DNA of 64,000 nt from Symsagittifera roscoffensis (Eukaryota; Xenacoelomorpha; Acoela; Convolutidae), in NCBI RefSeq assembly GCF_963678635.1, contig NC_087066.1, positions 64,548,282 through 64,612,281 of the forward strand, given 5' to 3'. Positions 52,773 through 64,000 of the stretch are shown one piece after another. The notes beneath the pieces were generated by a model that worked only from the letters and a program-made list of their open reading frames with translations, was not told the DNA's origin and ran no database searches. Numbering within the stretch: the stretch's first letter is position 1; each line of letters begins with the position of its first letter. The position numbers and the translations under genes were made by a program.

Positions 52773-55708
52773 CAAGTCACTTGGTCTTATTATTAGGATA
52801 TGAGATGATAAAAACAACTTTTTGTAGTTATTGTTAGCAGGTAGGGGGGATAAAATAAATTTAAAAATGGAAAAAAAAATCGATTATTTTATCAATTTTC
52901 CAACCAAACATTTTTTATTGTAAAAAAAAGTTCAGTCCGAACATTCAGGGATTCACTATGGTATGCGAGAGAAGTCGTTTTTCTATTTCAATCATTGCAA
53001 GAATAATGTAATTTCTTGGCTTCTTCCGTACTGATGCTTTGGTGAACTTCAAGTGCTTAAAAAATGTTCTATTCAGAACTTTACAGAGCATATTTTGAAT
53101 CTGTGAGCAATTAGCGCAATTAATGGACGCTATGCAAAGTTGAAAGATAATTTAGTCTTCGGAAGATTAAAGGTTTATCTTTGAGAAAACTATGAAGAAG
53201 ATAATTCAAATCATATTTCATGTGTTAGAGCCGAACCAATAAAAAAAACTAGACAAAGTAAAGAGCGGCCGTTCCAAAATCCCGCCAACGCAAACGCTCA
53301 GGTCCTTGACCGACCATCAAGACCTGGTATCCGGATTATTTAGCCAAGTCAGAAACAGGTACCACAATAAAACGTCAGATGGGGTCATTAGTGGCAAACG
53401 TTTGAATGTCTTTATGCTTTGAAGCTTTAAAATCAAGCCTTTACTTATCAGATCACGGGAATAATTAAAGATGAAAATTACAAATTTTTCACGCATGAAT
53501 AAATAGATAATTCTCTGCATTCGGCTTTTTTGCTTAGAGTTACTATCAAATAAGCTGAAACATTCTTTCAGATGTCAGCAAATTTTATTGCAAAAAAGTT
53601 CTGGCCGATTTTTTTCGGCCCGAACATTAAATACGCTAATGACATTCATGTACTGCTTTTATTCTGGCCAGTAAGTTTAAATTACTAAAATCAATTTTTT
53701 GAAGTAATAACACAGAGGCGAAAGATGTAAAAAAACAACATCAACCAATTTTTGTATACTCTTGTGATTTTCAGTTTGAGGGAAACATACACGACATACA
53801 AACAAAAACGATCAAGCAGTAACGATGCAGACAATTGATAAAAATACGAGCATTGCAAGATTTTTAAACTTTTAAAGATTTAAAAACGAAACAAAAAAAA
53901 TAAGAAAACAAGGATAGCCGGTTGCTGTGCAAGTAGCACAAAAAGTTCCGACTACAAAAAAAAACATATTTTCTGCGCATTGTGATGTTGTTTGTTCCTT
54001 CGGCTATGAGCGGACCTGATCCAAAGTCTAGCATATAAGTAAATTCGACAGAAAGGCAGAAATTTTTTTGGACTTTGAATCAATTTTGTGGTTTTTAACG
54101 GGCAATCCTTAACTTAGAAAGGAGCAGGGCGGTTGGTTTTATTTAAGACCACCATTCAAGAAAAATACTTATAATGAACTTGCCATGTTTTCCAACCAGC
54201 GGTGCATCAATAACTTTGAAATAAAACAGTAGATAAGATATTGCCTGAAAAATGTGTTCTTTCAATCTCTGACTAAAATGAAGCATAAGGATGGGGGAAT
54301 GTCAGGTAATTTTCAAAAATGATTGGAGTCATTAATTGGAACATAGACCACCTAACTATTTTTAAAACTTTTTTCAACAAAAATAAGATTTAGAGCTCTA
54401 ATTATTTGGCCATATGTAGTTTTAATAACATTGATAGCAATTTGAAATACATTTTCCCCAGGGCTTGGGTCAAAATGATGCGGCCTGATTTATAAATCGA
54501 ACACTTTAAAGTTGTATCAAATCGCACAACTACTGTCAAATAATTGTTATTTTGTTTGTCAAAAACTAATAAAATATACGAGTAGGCTCTCGCTGCTCCA
54601 ACTACATTAATTATTGCAAAAAAAGTATTCTTACGAGCTTTTTCGGCGTCAGTTTTTCAAAGTAAAATTATGCAAAAAATATAAAACGGTTTTGAACCTT
54701 CTAAAGGAAATTGGCCTTTATTAAAAAAAATAAAGAGTTTTTCTTCAAATGAACAGCCAATTTCATTCGCTTTTCGTTAATTAGTAAAACAGGACCTCTC
54801 ATTGGTAAAGCACGACCCGTTTCGCTCTCGAGACAATTCTTAGATCATATTTCGAAATCTAAGTCGCGAGTGAGCTATGCTTCAATGGATGGGTCACTCA
54901 ACCATCTTTGAGGTATCTGAAATCGGGTGACAACCTCGGTCATATTCAGTTAATGAGAAGTTGAACAACACTGGTAACACAGAAGCAAAGCTGCACTTCG
55001 CAACCAGAAGCGAAAAACGAAAAAATACAAAACGGTTCAAAAACATGAAAAAAAAAGAGAAAAATTTGGCAAAACAACGAAAGAAAAAACAGAAGAAAAA
55101 AAAACAACCTGGAACCAATGAAAATCTGGGAAGCTACAAGAAAATCTCGGAAGCTACACAAATGCGGATCTCTGGATTAAAAGTCACAGGACTTAACCAG
55201 AAAAAAACCATCGCTTCTTGGCCAGAGCACGGTTTTTAAGTAACGCATAACGTTTGCACAATTCTTTGAATTGAAATGAGCCCTTGCGCAGGAAAAAATT
55301 GAACTGTCTAATGGTATAGAAAAATAATAACCACTCATAAACCGTAGAACACATGCTATTAAGTTGTCAAATTTATGCAGCAAAGTTTCCAGCAAAATCA
55401 GTAAGTTATGTTGAGAAAAAAGAACTTCGTAATATAACAAATTGCTTGCAAGCTCGTGTTTGTAAGTAAGTAAAAAGTAATACAATAAATATATCCCTTA
55501 AAAACGCTAAGCAATTAACGATATAATCTATGATATAGTTAAATGCGGGCTTCACTATCTAGCCATGTTTAAGCTTTTTCAGTTTAACAAAAGAATTTTT
55601 CACGTTTTAGCTACATCGTATTTTGCAATAAGATTTTTTTTCGATTTTCCTGTTTGAAATCAATGTTTTTTTTCACCAAATTTGAAATAAGCAACCAAAT
55701 ATCGGGAT
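52773..55708. other. AT-rich non-coding DNA
   Basis: No gene recognised. A Lys-rich frame near 54961-55239 (plus) includes a small tandem duplication (GAAAATCTSGGAAGCTACA twice) and looks like low-complexity chance sequence. Confidence 0.4.
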
Positions 55709-57412
55709 GCTGTCAGGGTTTCCCCAGGTAATGCGATTTTGGCCTCCATATATGAATAAGCAAATCCTTTTAGGTTACGAGATACGGCAATTTTCTAGAC
55801 ATTTCAAAAATTTCTAAAAAACATAATTTGTTTTAAAACTTTAAAAAGTTTGAAATTATCAACCCTGTAGTTCGGGCTGTCAGGATTTTCTCAGGGGTTG
55901 TGAATCTTGGCTCAAATCTCACTTCTCAAATCCTTGTAGTTTTTTATGATTTTTTTCGAAAAGTTTTCAGAAAACTTAAATTTAATTTTTTGGAGTTCCG
56001 ATTTTTGGAGTTAAAAATCTGGAGTTCCCAACTCTGTAGTGGGGGCTATCAAAGTACTATCAGGTTCTCAGGGGTTGCGAATCGTGCCTCCAAAAAGACT
56101 ACTCATATCTTGTTAATTTTCCAGATATGAGATTTTTTATATTTTTTTCAAAAATTTTTCGGAAAACTTAAAATAACTTTTTTCAAAACTTGAAATTCTT
56201 AACATTGTAGTTGTAGGCTGTCAAAGTACTCTCTACTTTCATGGGTTCGAATTTTTCCTCCAAAAACGGCTGCTCAAAATTTTGTAGTTTTTGAGATATG
56301 ACGATTTTTTCAAAAAGTTTTCAGAAAACTCAAATTTAGTTTTTTTCTTCAATATTTGGAGTTCCCAGGTCTGTATTAGGGGGTATCAAAGTATGCAAAG
56401 GTTCTCAAGGGTTGCGAATCGTGCCTCCAAAATGATTGCTCAAAACTTGTTAGTTTTCCAGTTATGACGTTTTTTTTTTGATTTTTTCAAAAAATTTTCG
56501 GAAAATTTCAACAATTTTTTTAAATTTGAAATTCCTAGCCATGTAGTTGGCGGCTGTTAGTGTACTCTTAGGGGTTGAGAAGCTTGCCTCTTAAAAACTG
56601 CTCAACTCTTTGTAGTTTTTGAGATATGAAGTTTTTTGTTTTTTTTTTTCAAAAAAATTCTCAGAAAACTTAATTTCAATTTTTCCATCAAAATTTGAAA
56701 TTCCTAACCCTGTTGTTGTGTGGCTGTCAGAGTAGTCTCTTGGGTTGCAAATTTTCCCTCCAAAAAACGCTGCTCAAATTTTTGTAGTTTTTGAGAGATG
56801 ACGCTTCTTGGAATTTTTTCAAAAAGTTTTCAGAAAACTTAAATTTAGTTTTTTTCTTCAATATTTGGAGTTCCCAGGTCTGTAGTAGAGGCTATCAAAG
56901 TATGCGAAGGTTCTCAGGGTTTGCGAATCGGGCCTCAAAAAAGATTGCTCAAATCTTGTTAGTTTTCCAGTTATGACATTTTTTTGTGATTTTTTCAAAA
57001 AACTTTCGGAAAATTTAAACAATTTTTTTTTAATTTGAAATTCCTAACCATGTATTTGGTGGCTGTCAGAGTACTCTCAGGGGTTGAGAAGCTTGCTTCT
57101 AAAAAAAACTGCTCAACTCTTTGTAGTTTTTGAGATATGACGTTTTTTTTTTTTTTTTTTTTCAAAAAAATTCTCAGAAAACTTAATTTCAACATTTCCA
57201 TCAAAATTTGAAATTTCTAACCCTGTAGTTATGGGCTGTCAGAGTACTCTCATGGGTTCCGAATTTTTCCTTTAAATAAGGTTGCTCAATTTTTTAAAAG
57301 TTTTTGAGACATGACGTTTTTTGGGATTTTTTCAAAAAGTTTTCAGAAAACTTAAATTTTTTTAATATTTGGAGTTCCCAGCTCTGTAATAGGGGCTATC
57401 AAAGTATTCAAA
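55709..57412 (+). repeat. 168-bp satellite array with trimeric higher-order structure
   Basis: Eleven monomers start at GCTGTCAG or GCTATCAA: 55709, 55876, 56045, 56217, 56382, 56553, 56723, 56891, 57062, 57235 and 57395. The mean period is about 168.6. From 56217 the types alternate A (CATGGGTTCGAATTTTTCC), B (AAGGTTCTCAGGGGTTGCGA) and C (GGGGTTGAGAAGCTTGCC), and then repeat. Monomers three apart (504-512 bp) are more alike than neighbours. Each has GAGATATGACG and the self-complementary TTTTTCAAAAA. Confidence 0.85.
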
Positions 57413-59225
57413 GTGTGACATTTTTAGTTCATTTCTGGTTTTTTCAAATAACGAATATAAATAAAATTTCACAAAATTTTATGATTTATCAAAATTTGAA
57501 TAAAAAATATTTGAAAAGTTTTTTAAGTTGTTAAAAATTCTACGCACCGGAGGTGCGTTAAACGCTAGTTTATATTATGAGCTTTTGAAATAATTTTTAA
57601 GCTTTCAGAAAGGTTAATTTGTTTTAAAGACTTTTGCATGGCAGTACGGAATTAACCAACCGATCATTTGGTGGTCCACATCAGCAATTCAGCAGGAGGT
57701 TTCGAATGCCCATGTTTTGGAAAAAAGTCTTGGAGAATCAGCTCTTTGAAAAACTTCATGACATAAGAAAGATTTTATTTTATCATTGAAGCTTCATGCG
57801 AGTGAAAACCAGAAGTGGCGAAAACTCCTCTGACCCTCAAATTGCAGAAAAGCAATTATAATAAACATATTCACAAAAAAATTATAAAGGCTTCTTGTCT
57901 TTGTTTTCTTCAAATTAGTGTCATTTTGAATGCGTAGTGTGATTCGAGAATTGTACAAAATCAGAGAAAATTAGTGAATTAGGCAAGATTGCCATATTTA
58001 TTTCTAAAAAAAATGAATACCATACAAAAAAAAATAATTATACTAAATATTTTTTTTTGGACGTTTATTGTCAAATAAGCGCTGAAAGAAACATCCACAA
58101 TTAGTTTTCATCAAAGTAAAAACAAGTTTTGTGAGCGTAAAAAAATAAACCGAAAAATAAATTACCCTAAAGTGGACGTTACTCGATCGCGTTACTCGCT
58201 CGAAATTGGACGAAAAAACAAAAATTTCAAAACGGTTCTTCTCAATGGAAATTTTTTTGCTAATGTTTTACCGACTTCGAATCGGGACTATAAGAGGTTG
58301 AATATGATGTATCAAACGGTCCACACCGATGATTTTTTGTGGTATCTGATTTTGCGTGGAAGATTAAATGTAAAAAAAACAAAAAAAAACACCCGAATAC
58401 CAAGTTCCTCCCCAGTTTCAATGATTGGAACAAAAGTTTCTACCACAAGCAATATCAGAATATCAAGCTATAATTTCCATATGCAAAAAAAATAACTCCA
58501 AAGATTACCTCATTTCGAATTATATTGACTATTTGAGCGCGGAAAAATCCATTGCGCTCATATGATTTGACGCTAACGTCTGAGCATAATAAAAAAAGAA
58601 GGTTAAAAATGGGCCAAAACTGCTCCAGCAAACTAACTAATTTCAGATAGTAGAAATTATTAAAAACATGATTCCAGGTGAAATAAGTTTTAGATCAAGA
58701 AATCAGGACACTGATAACTTCAATGCGGTGTATAGAAGTTAGAAAATATGATTTTTATCACCAAAATTAGCCTGAATAATCACCCAGATCATAAACATTT
58801 GATCAATTGCTTCAAAAGGAGGAACAAGAGTTTGCATTTTTCTAGCATAAGTAGTTCATTTGAGTATGGCCTTGAAAATTTAAAAATCCTAGCCGAACTT
58901 GAACCGACCCTCAACAATCGCATAGCTTAAGTGCTAGACTGAGCAGTCATGCCAACAGCTCAGACCTGAGAGTTATAGACCAACTTCAGCAAAATTTGTA
59001 TTAAAATTGAAACTGGCAGAATTCGCCCTATTGTAAAAAAAAGCACAAAGACCGGATGTTCTCATCATCAAAACGTATCTCTGGACTGACTGGCGGGCAC
59101 GCATATTTCTCAGCCCGTTTGCATTAATTCTTTCAAAACAATCGCGTAGCCCACAATCACGCGCTCGTCTCCTGGCATACCTGGCTCGAAATCTGGCAAG
59201 AATTTTTTAGCTAGCAATCCACACA
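57413..59225. other. AT-rich non-coding DNA
   Basis: No gene identified. An open frame at about 58172-58495 (plus) contains NVLPTSNRDYKRLNMMYQTV, but it has no ATG near its start and no recognised family. Confidence 0.4.
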
Positions 59226-59229
59226 TGGA

Positions 59230-59497
59230 GGTATCCAGGATTTACTCGGGTGGTATAAATTTTAGGTTTTAGATGTTTTGAAAAATTTTTCCACTTTTGT
59301 TAGAGGGACCAAATTGATTTTCTGTCCTCTCCCTGAACCCCACCCCTCCTCAAAGTTAGTATATAATGGATCCAGAGACTCGATCAGCAAAAAAAATTAA
59401 GGCTCGGTCAGCAAAAAATGGATGTCGTAACATAGGACCAAAGGGAGGCTTTGGGTGATCAAGAGGTTAAATCCCCTCACCTAATCCGCTACTGAAC
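59230..59497 (-). repeat. hAT-like MITE copy
   Basis: Its right end reads, in reverse complement, CAGTAGCGGATTAGGTGAGG. Its left end, TCCAGGATTTACTCGGG, matches the inner part of the end of the copy at 38 kb. The central GGCTCGGTCAGCAAAAAATG and GGGAGGCTTTGGGTGATCAA match the copy at 4855. Confidence 0.5.
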
Positions 59498-60794
59498 CAA
59501 CATAGCTAGTAAAAACGTAGCGTACAGCCTGTATCAAAATTGGACTGAAAAGGATTTATGGTATTAAAAAAAAACGTTTTTTTTTTAAATTAAAGCATCA
59601 ATACTGTCAATTTGAAATCAAAAATTCAGCAAACATAAATTTGATTAGTGAACAAAAGAACAAACAGTCGAAACAATCTATGCAAATTTTGAAACAAACT
59701 GTGCGACTGGATCCTCGTTTTCTTGTGAAACCAATAAGAAAATCATAAAAGAGTTCTGGCTACTTTAGTTCACAAAAAGATATAGGAGAACTTAAAACTG
59801 CTTGCTTACCGAGCACTCAAGGGTACAACTCCAACTCGCGTGCTAACAAAAATAGATACAATAATGAAAAATTACAATCGTGTGGGCTGTTTTTTCAATC
59901 AGCTTTTAATTAAAATCCCACCCTTCCGGTTTATAAAGGGCACAGATGTCTTAACATCTGACTTCTAAAGAGAAAAGAAATCGAAAGAAAACGATTTGAG
60001 TAAAAACAATTGAGATCTATGACAGGAGTGTTGTGTAATAAAAAGGTAATAATTTTTCAAAATGGTGCTGTAGGTGAAGTTGGATTAAACTTGATAGGCT
60101 TCTGTGATGGCGCTTTGGCTCTTATCTTCCCTTCATATTGGGTCCCTGGGAGACATTTTAGCCCGGATTCGAGAGGGTGCAATTAAGATTAGCCCACTGG
60201 AAAATGGGTAAAATTTCACTTATATCGGGCCCGTATAAAAACAAAGACCCGCAGTTTTAATGCGCGAAGAAGAAACTGATAGTAAAAAACACCGAAAGGG
60301 CAAATAAAATATGGTAGTTTTCAGTTATTGAGGCTACATCTTATGCTAAATTGATAAGACGAACTTGTTGTACGGGAAAGACAGAAATAAGCAATTAAAA
60401 GCTCTTTTAATCCTCTACCTGCCGAAAAAAGAGAAGTGCTTTTTTGTGGTGTTATTTAGCTTGATGATAATGAGTTTAGTCCACTTGCAATTAACAGACG
60501 AGTCAGTGGACCGAAAAGTGATTTGCAAGTTACAAAAACCGTGACTCAAAGTTGCGCTTTTCATTTTGGTAGTTAGCCTTTTTCAGACGAAATTCCCGTT
60601 ATAGTATAAAAGTTATAATAAATAAGAAGGGCTTATCAACAAAAGGCTCTCAAAAATGACCAGACACCATCACCATGACGCCATCGCTACCATTATCTTG
60701 GGAAATAAATAATTCAATATTTAATTTTAAGCCAAATACTTAAATACGGAAGCGAATTTAGGGGGCTTTAAATTTGGTAAAATGCGAGAAGGGG
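59498..60794. other. AT-rich non-coding DNA
   Basis: No gene found. The stretch 60060-60250 is GC-richer and may be an old repeat. Confidence 0.4.
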
Positions 60795-60916
60795 TCTTCT
60801 TTATCTTCATTTGACAGAGCTCGAAAAACAATTAGGTCATCCTAGAAAAGGGTTGAAAAAAATTTCAAAAAGAACATCCGCTCCCCTCCCTTGATAAAAT
60901 CCTAGGTCCACCCCTG
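60795..60916 (+). repeat. hAT-like MITE fragment
   Basis: It ends AAAATCCTAGGTCCACCCCT followed by G, whose reverse complement begins CAGGGGTGGACCTAGG. The sequence inside (GAGCTCGAAAAACAATTAGG) matches the end of the copy at 38 kb. Confidence 0.5.
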
Positions 60917-61630
60917 CTTAAATATACATAAGTGAGCAAATTGTGCGGTTGCAACATAATTCGACTTGTTGAAAAACTAAAGATGCAAAGTCCTTAGTTT
61001 TGATTGTGTAATTTAATTATGTTAGACCAAATTCGAATTTTGACTTTAATACCATAAATGGGGCATAACCTCTACTTGCTTCTTTCTATGCAATGGATTT
61101 TTATCCAAAAACCAGTAACTTCCTAGACGATTTTAAAAATTTTCATTAAATCAAGATGCGACGCGACCGTTACGAAAAATTCGAGTTATCACACTGTCGA
61201 TTTCGTGAACGACAGCCATGCATGGGTATAAAGCGCCATTGGGAAAAACAAGAGACAAAATGGGAAAAAAAATAAAGAAATGAGTAATGAAATTTACGCC
61301 AAAGTGCTTTTTAATGGCACGTGGAGATTAATGATAAGCACAACAAAAAGGTGCCAGTTAATCTCCCGTGAATTGCTTCTTTAATTTACTTCTTTTCTTA
61401 TTTATAGCCACGCTAATCGGCTAAAATGACGTAAATTAAGATGAACAAAAAGAACCCATACACCCAGAATTAATTTTTGTAATAACTTTTTATTCCTTTT
61501 TTTCAGTAAGTTTTTCTTTGCATTCTATTCCTTTGTTTTCTGATATATTTTCGTTTGATTGTTTTCAGTTTATTGTTTTTAAAGACAAATTTGATAAGTC
61601 AATAACTTGAAAGATCTTGTGTTGGAAAAG
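60917..61630. other. AT-rich non-coding DNA
   Basis: No gene or organised repeat seen. Confidence 0.4.
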
Positions 61631-61751
61631 TTGCAAAAAAAATTGTTTTGTTCCGAAAAACGTTGCAAAAAAAATTGTTTTGTTCCGAAAAAACGTTGCA
61701 AAAAAAATTGTTTTGTTCCGAAAAAACGTTGCAAAAAATTTGTTTTGTTCC
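61631..61751 (+). repeat. Short tandem repeat, 32-33-bp unit, about 3.7 copies
   Basis: TTGCAAAAAAAATTGTTTTG then TTCCGAAAAAACG, with unit starts at 61631, 61663, 61696 and 61729. The units are nearly identical, so the array is young. It creates repetitive open frames on both strands that are not genes. Confidence 0.9.
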
Positions 61752-62837
61752 AACACAAAATATTCATTACCGCCATGTGAACAATCTCTTCCCTAAAATT
61801 AAAATGAAAGTTCAATCAGTAAGGCCTGCATGCTCCATGCTCAAATCTGATTGGCTGAAAAATATAACTTTTAATCAACTGAGCTATCTCCTCCCTATTG
61901 TTCATTTGGCCTTTTATTACACTTTTTTTATCAGTGAATGGAAAAAAAGTTTAAGAATTTCATCATTTTGCGGCTACTGAAACTTGTCTGCCGTTTGCAA
62001 ATTCGGCTCGTCGAAATAAAAACAAAACCTAAAATAGTATTTAAGCTTCCGAACCAAGAGCGTTTTTTCATCTCTGTCGGAAAACAAAGCAAACTAGAGT
62101 ATAATTTGCTTAAATATCCGATGTTTATTGAGTATAAGTGCTCTCAGACGTTTTCTGAGGGGGCCTTTAATCAGTTAAGCCAACCGTTTGTTCCTTGTCA
62201 TCTAATAAACAAAATTGAATAAAGGAACACATTGCGAATGTTGACGCACTTAAGTGCACAGGTGATTCAGTCTCGGGCGATCGCAACTAGAAAAATTTTT
62301 GGCCTTATTTGCGATGCCCATAATTAGTCGAGATCCTCTCATCACATCACGAATAAAAAACGACACAATTTGGAAAACAAAGAAACTCTTTTCTCTTGCT
62401 TTTTTTTCCAATTATTGTTTCGGTAATTGTGCTACTTGCGCAACAGGCTACCCTTGTATACTGTTTAAGAACATCCGATTTTGAGCAAAAACTTCAAAAA
62501 CCTACCAAAACGTTCCCAAGGTTTTTAAAAATTGTTGGCAACGCGCGCTTGACTGAAAAGTGTCTGCAAAATTATGGAAAACTTTTGAAAATCCGCACCC
62601 AAAAAATTAGAAAAGAATTTCCATTACGATACCAAACTGTGTATTTATAATGCGCACAGGTTTGAGTGTGTATGTTTGTAGAATCTGGAGACACTCTTTC
62701 AACATATAAAAGTTTGTAAGTGGAATCCACTTGTCTGAACTCACGAACAAATATGTAACTAACTTTTGTCGTCATATAAAATGCGTTTTTTTTTCAAATG
62801 TTGTCATACAGAAACAGCAAATAGTTGGTTTTAAAAT
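61752..62837. other. Non-coding DNA or intron downstream of the right-hand exon
   Basis: AT-rich, with no exon recognised. If the exon at 62847-63464 is real, the right part of this stretch is its first intron. Confidence 0.4.
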
Positions 62838-62846
62838 TCAACTGAC

Positions 62847-63464
62847 CTCAGGTTCGTCACCGTGTTCGGTGCACCCCTCCCCTGAGCAAACGAAGCCGGC
62901 CTCGACCTGGTTGCCAGGACAAACTCCTCCCCCTCCCCCTCCCCCTCCCCGTCCTGATCCTCCGGAGGGTTTTTCCTTTTCCAGCGGAAGCGTGAACTGT
63001 CTGGGGTCCATCAAAGCCAACTGTTTTTGTCTTTTCAAACTGAGATAGTTGCACACGTAAGAATTGAAACCCGAGTTTAAGAATTCGTCATAAGAATCGA
63101 GCGATTCGTCACTATAGGTACACTCTTCTTCAAAAGTGCGCAATCTCGAAGAAAAATTCGCTCTGTAACTTTGAAGGTAATTGTAGTAAGTATTCTGCTG
63201 GGTTGCAAGTGTATCGTTGCTCGGATACTCTCGTAAATTTCTCTCGAAGTCGTGATGATTCGGAATATCCTGACCCGACTCGCAGAAAGTCGTAAAAGGG
63301 TCAGAGTAGCTACGAGCAACGCTGTGTCTCGCTCTGATTTGCAGTTGTCGGACGTTCTCGTGGTGTTCCGCGAGAGAATTCGGGTGTGCTTCTGAAGAAT
63401 CCTCTTGAACGAGGAAACTCTGAAGACAATAGAAAAATTTCTTATTTTGAGATTTCTTGGACAT
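62847..63464 (-). CDS. Probable first coding exon of a host gene, function unknown
   Basis: The frame opens with ATG at 63464 in a good context (TTAAAAATG TCC) and stays open for 206 codons to a donor-like GAG|GTCAGT (GT at 62846-62845). The stop lies only two codons further, so an exon end in phase 0 is natural. Composition is clearly more GC-rich than anything around it. The protein begins MSKKSQNKKFFYCLQSFL and has a mixed middle (YYNYLQSYRANFSSRLRTFE), an acidic Ser/Asp/Glu part (YSDESLDSYDEF), the stretch LALMDPRQFTLPLEKEK, and then a Gly tract coded by a CCTCCC-type microsatellite. No domain is recognised. An unspliced short gene is the alternative. Confidence 0.5.
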
Positions 63465-64000
63465 TTTTAACAGAAAGTTATCCCAACAATAGACTCAAAA
63501 CTACTATTCAAATCAGAAAAGAATTTAAGAAAGAAACTTCAATAACAAATGATGTTTCAATGTGAAATAGGCTCATTTCAGTTTTTGAAATATTTGACTT
63601 TATGGTAAATAAAATTTCTGCTAATAAAAATAATGTCGCACTAAAGAGAGTACAGGAAAGATCCAGAACCATAAAGCAGACATCCGACAATTGATATTTG
63701 AACAAAATAAGATCAAAATTATGCAATAAACTAGACTTTGCAGTGTTTGAAACCGAGCAGTAGTGTGATATTTAGGTTTAGGGATGGTCCGTACGATTAC
63801 AACAGACGATTTAAAAGGTCAATCGTAAAATTGACTTCTCACTGGTGAATAAAATTTCCTTTCCAAAAGGGGTCAATTCAATTAAGATCATAAATAAAAA
63901 ACCTCTTTTCGATATTGACAAATTTAATTTAACATAAAATGTAAGTCCTGTAAATTGGATATATCTTTTAGAGAGACGATAAAATATACAAAAAGTAAAA
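63465..64000. other. Upstream region of the right-hand exon
   Basis: AT-rich with no open frame of note. It would hold the 5' untranslated region and promoter if the exon is real. No TATA box can be assigned with confidence. Confidence 0.35.

Noticed and set aside
54961-55239. Lys-rich 92-codon frame
   Set aside because: A-rich low-complexity sequence with a small internal duplication; the minus strand is open too, as expected of such DNA.
55709-57534. Related short ORFs at 55900, 56791 and 57304
   Set aside because: They are the same satellite monomers read in one frame.
61631-61751. CRISPR array
   Set aside because: Units follow each other without unique spacers and the DNA is eukaryotic.
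61565-61980. Repetitive frames on both strands around 61.6-61.8 kb
   Set aside because: They result from the 32-33-bp tandem repeat and are not proteins with repeat domains.

Overview
The window is AT-rich DNA from the nucleus of an invertebrate animal. Evidence: a Ty3/gypsy-type retroelement with an envelope gene, spliceosomal-type splice sites, dispersed and tandem repeats, and almost no host coding sequence. I cannot name the taxon. Only one piece of DNA looks like a host gene: an open exon at the far right (62847-63464, minus strand).

The dominant feature is one insertion of 18,912 bp, 6802-25713, read on the minus strand. It has 410-bp LTRs (TG...CA) that look identical by eye and a 4-bp target duplication, TTCC. 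In element order it carries: 5' LTR (25713-25304); a primer-binding site; a 1.2-kb leader with a 77-codon ORF and short palindromic repeats; ORF1 (155 aa, basic); ORF2 (2740 aa, Gag-PR-RT-RNase H-IN in one frame); a 600-bp gap; two hydrophobic mini-ORFs (76 and 62 aa); an open frame of 378 codons with no ATG, CTG, GTG or TTG; an envelope-like glycoprotein (872 aa); an orphan 601-aa ORF; a small intron just after that ORF's stop; a 3' untranslated region; and the 3' LTR. Successive ORFs touch or overlap (26 nt, ATGA, 13 nt, ATGA). That is unusual for a metazoan LTR element and suggests coupled or re-initiated translation plus splicing. The identical LTRs and intact frames suggest a recent, possibly competent, insertion.

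The remaining ~45 kb is repeat-rich non-coding DNA. A roughly 520-bp family with a hairpin at each end recurs about a dozen times and clusters at 50.8-52.8 kb. A long inverted repeat spans 41176-43148. There is a 70-bp near-perfect palindrome at 33562-33631, a 168-bp satellite with a trimeric higher-order period at 55709-57412, and a fold-back element at 45607-45976. A hAT-like MITE family has several copies, and a decayed FLYWCH-type coding remnant lies near 44.6-45.0 kb.

If there is an undescribed system here, it is the large retroelement and the accessory cassette between its integrase and its 3' LTR.
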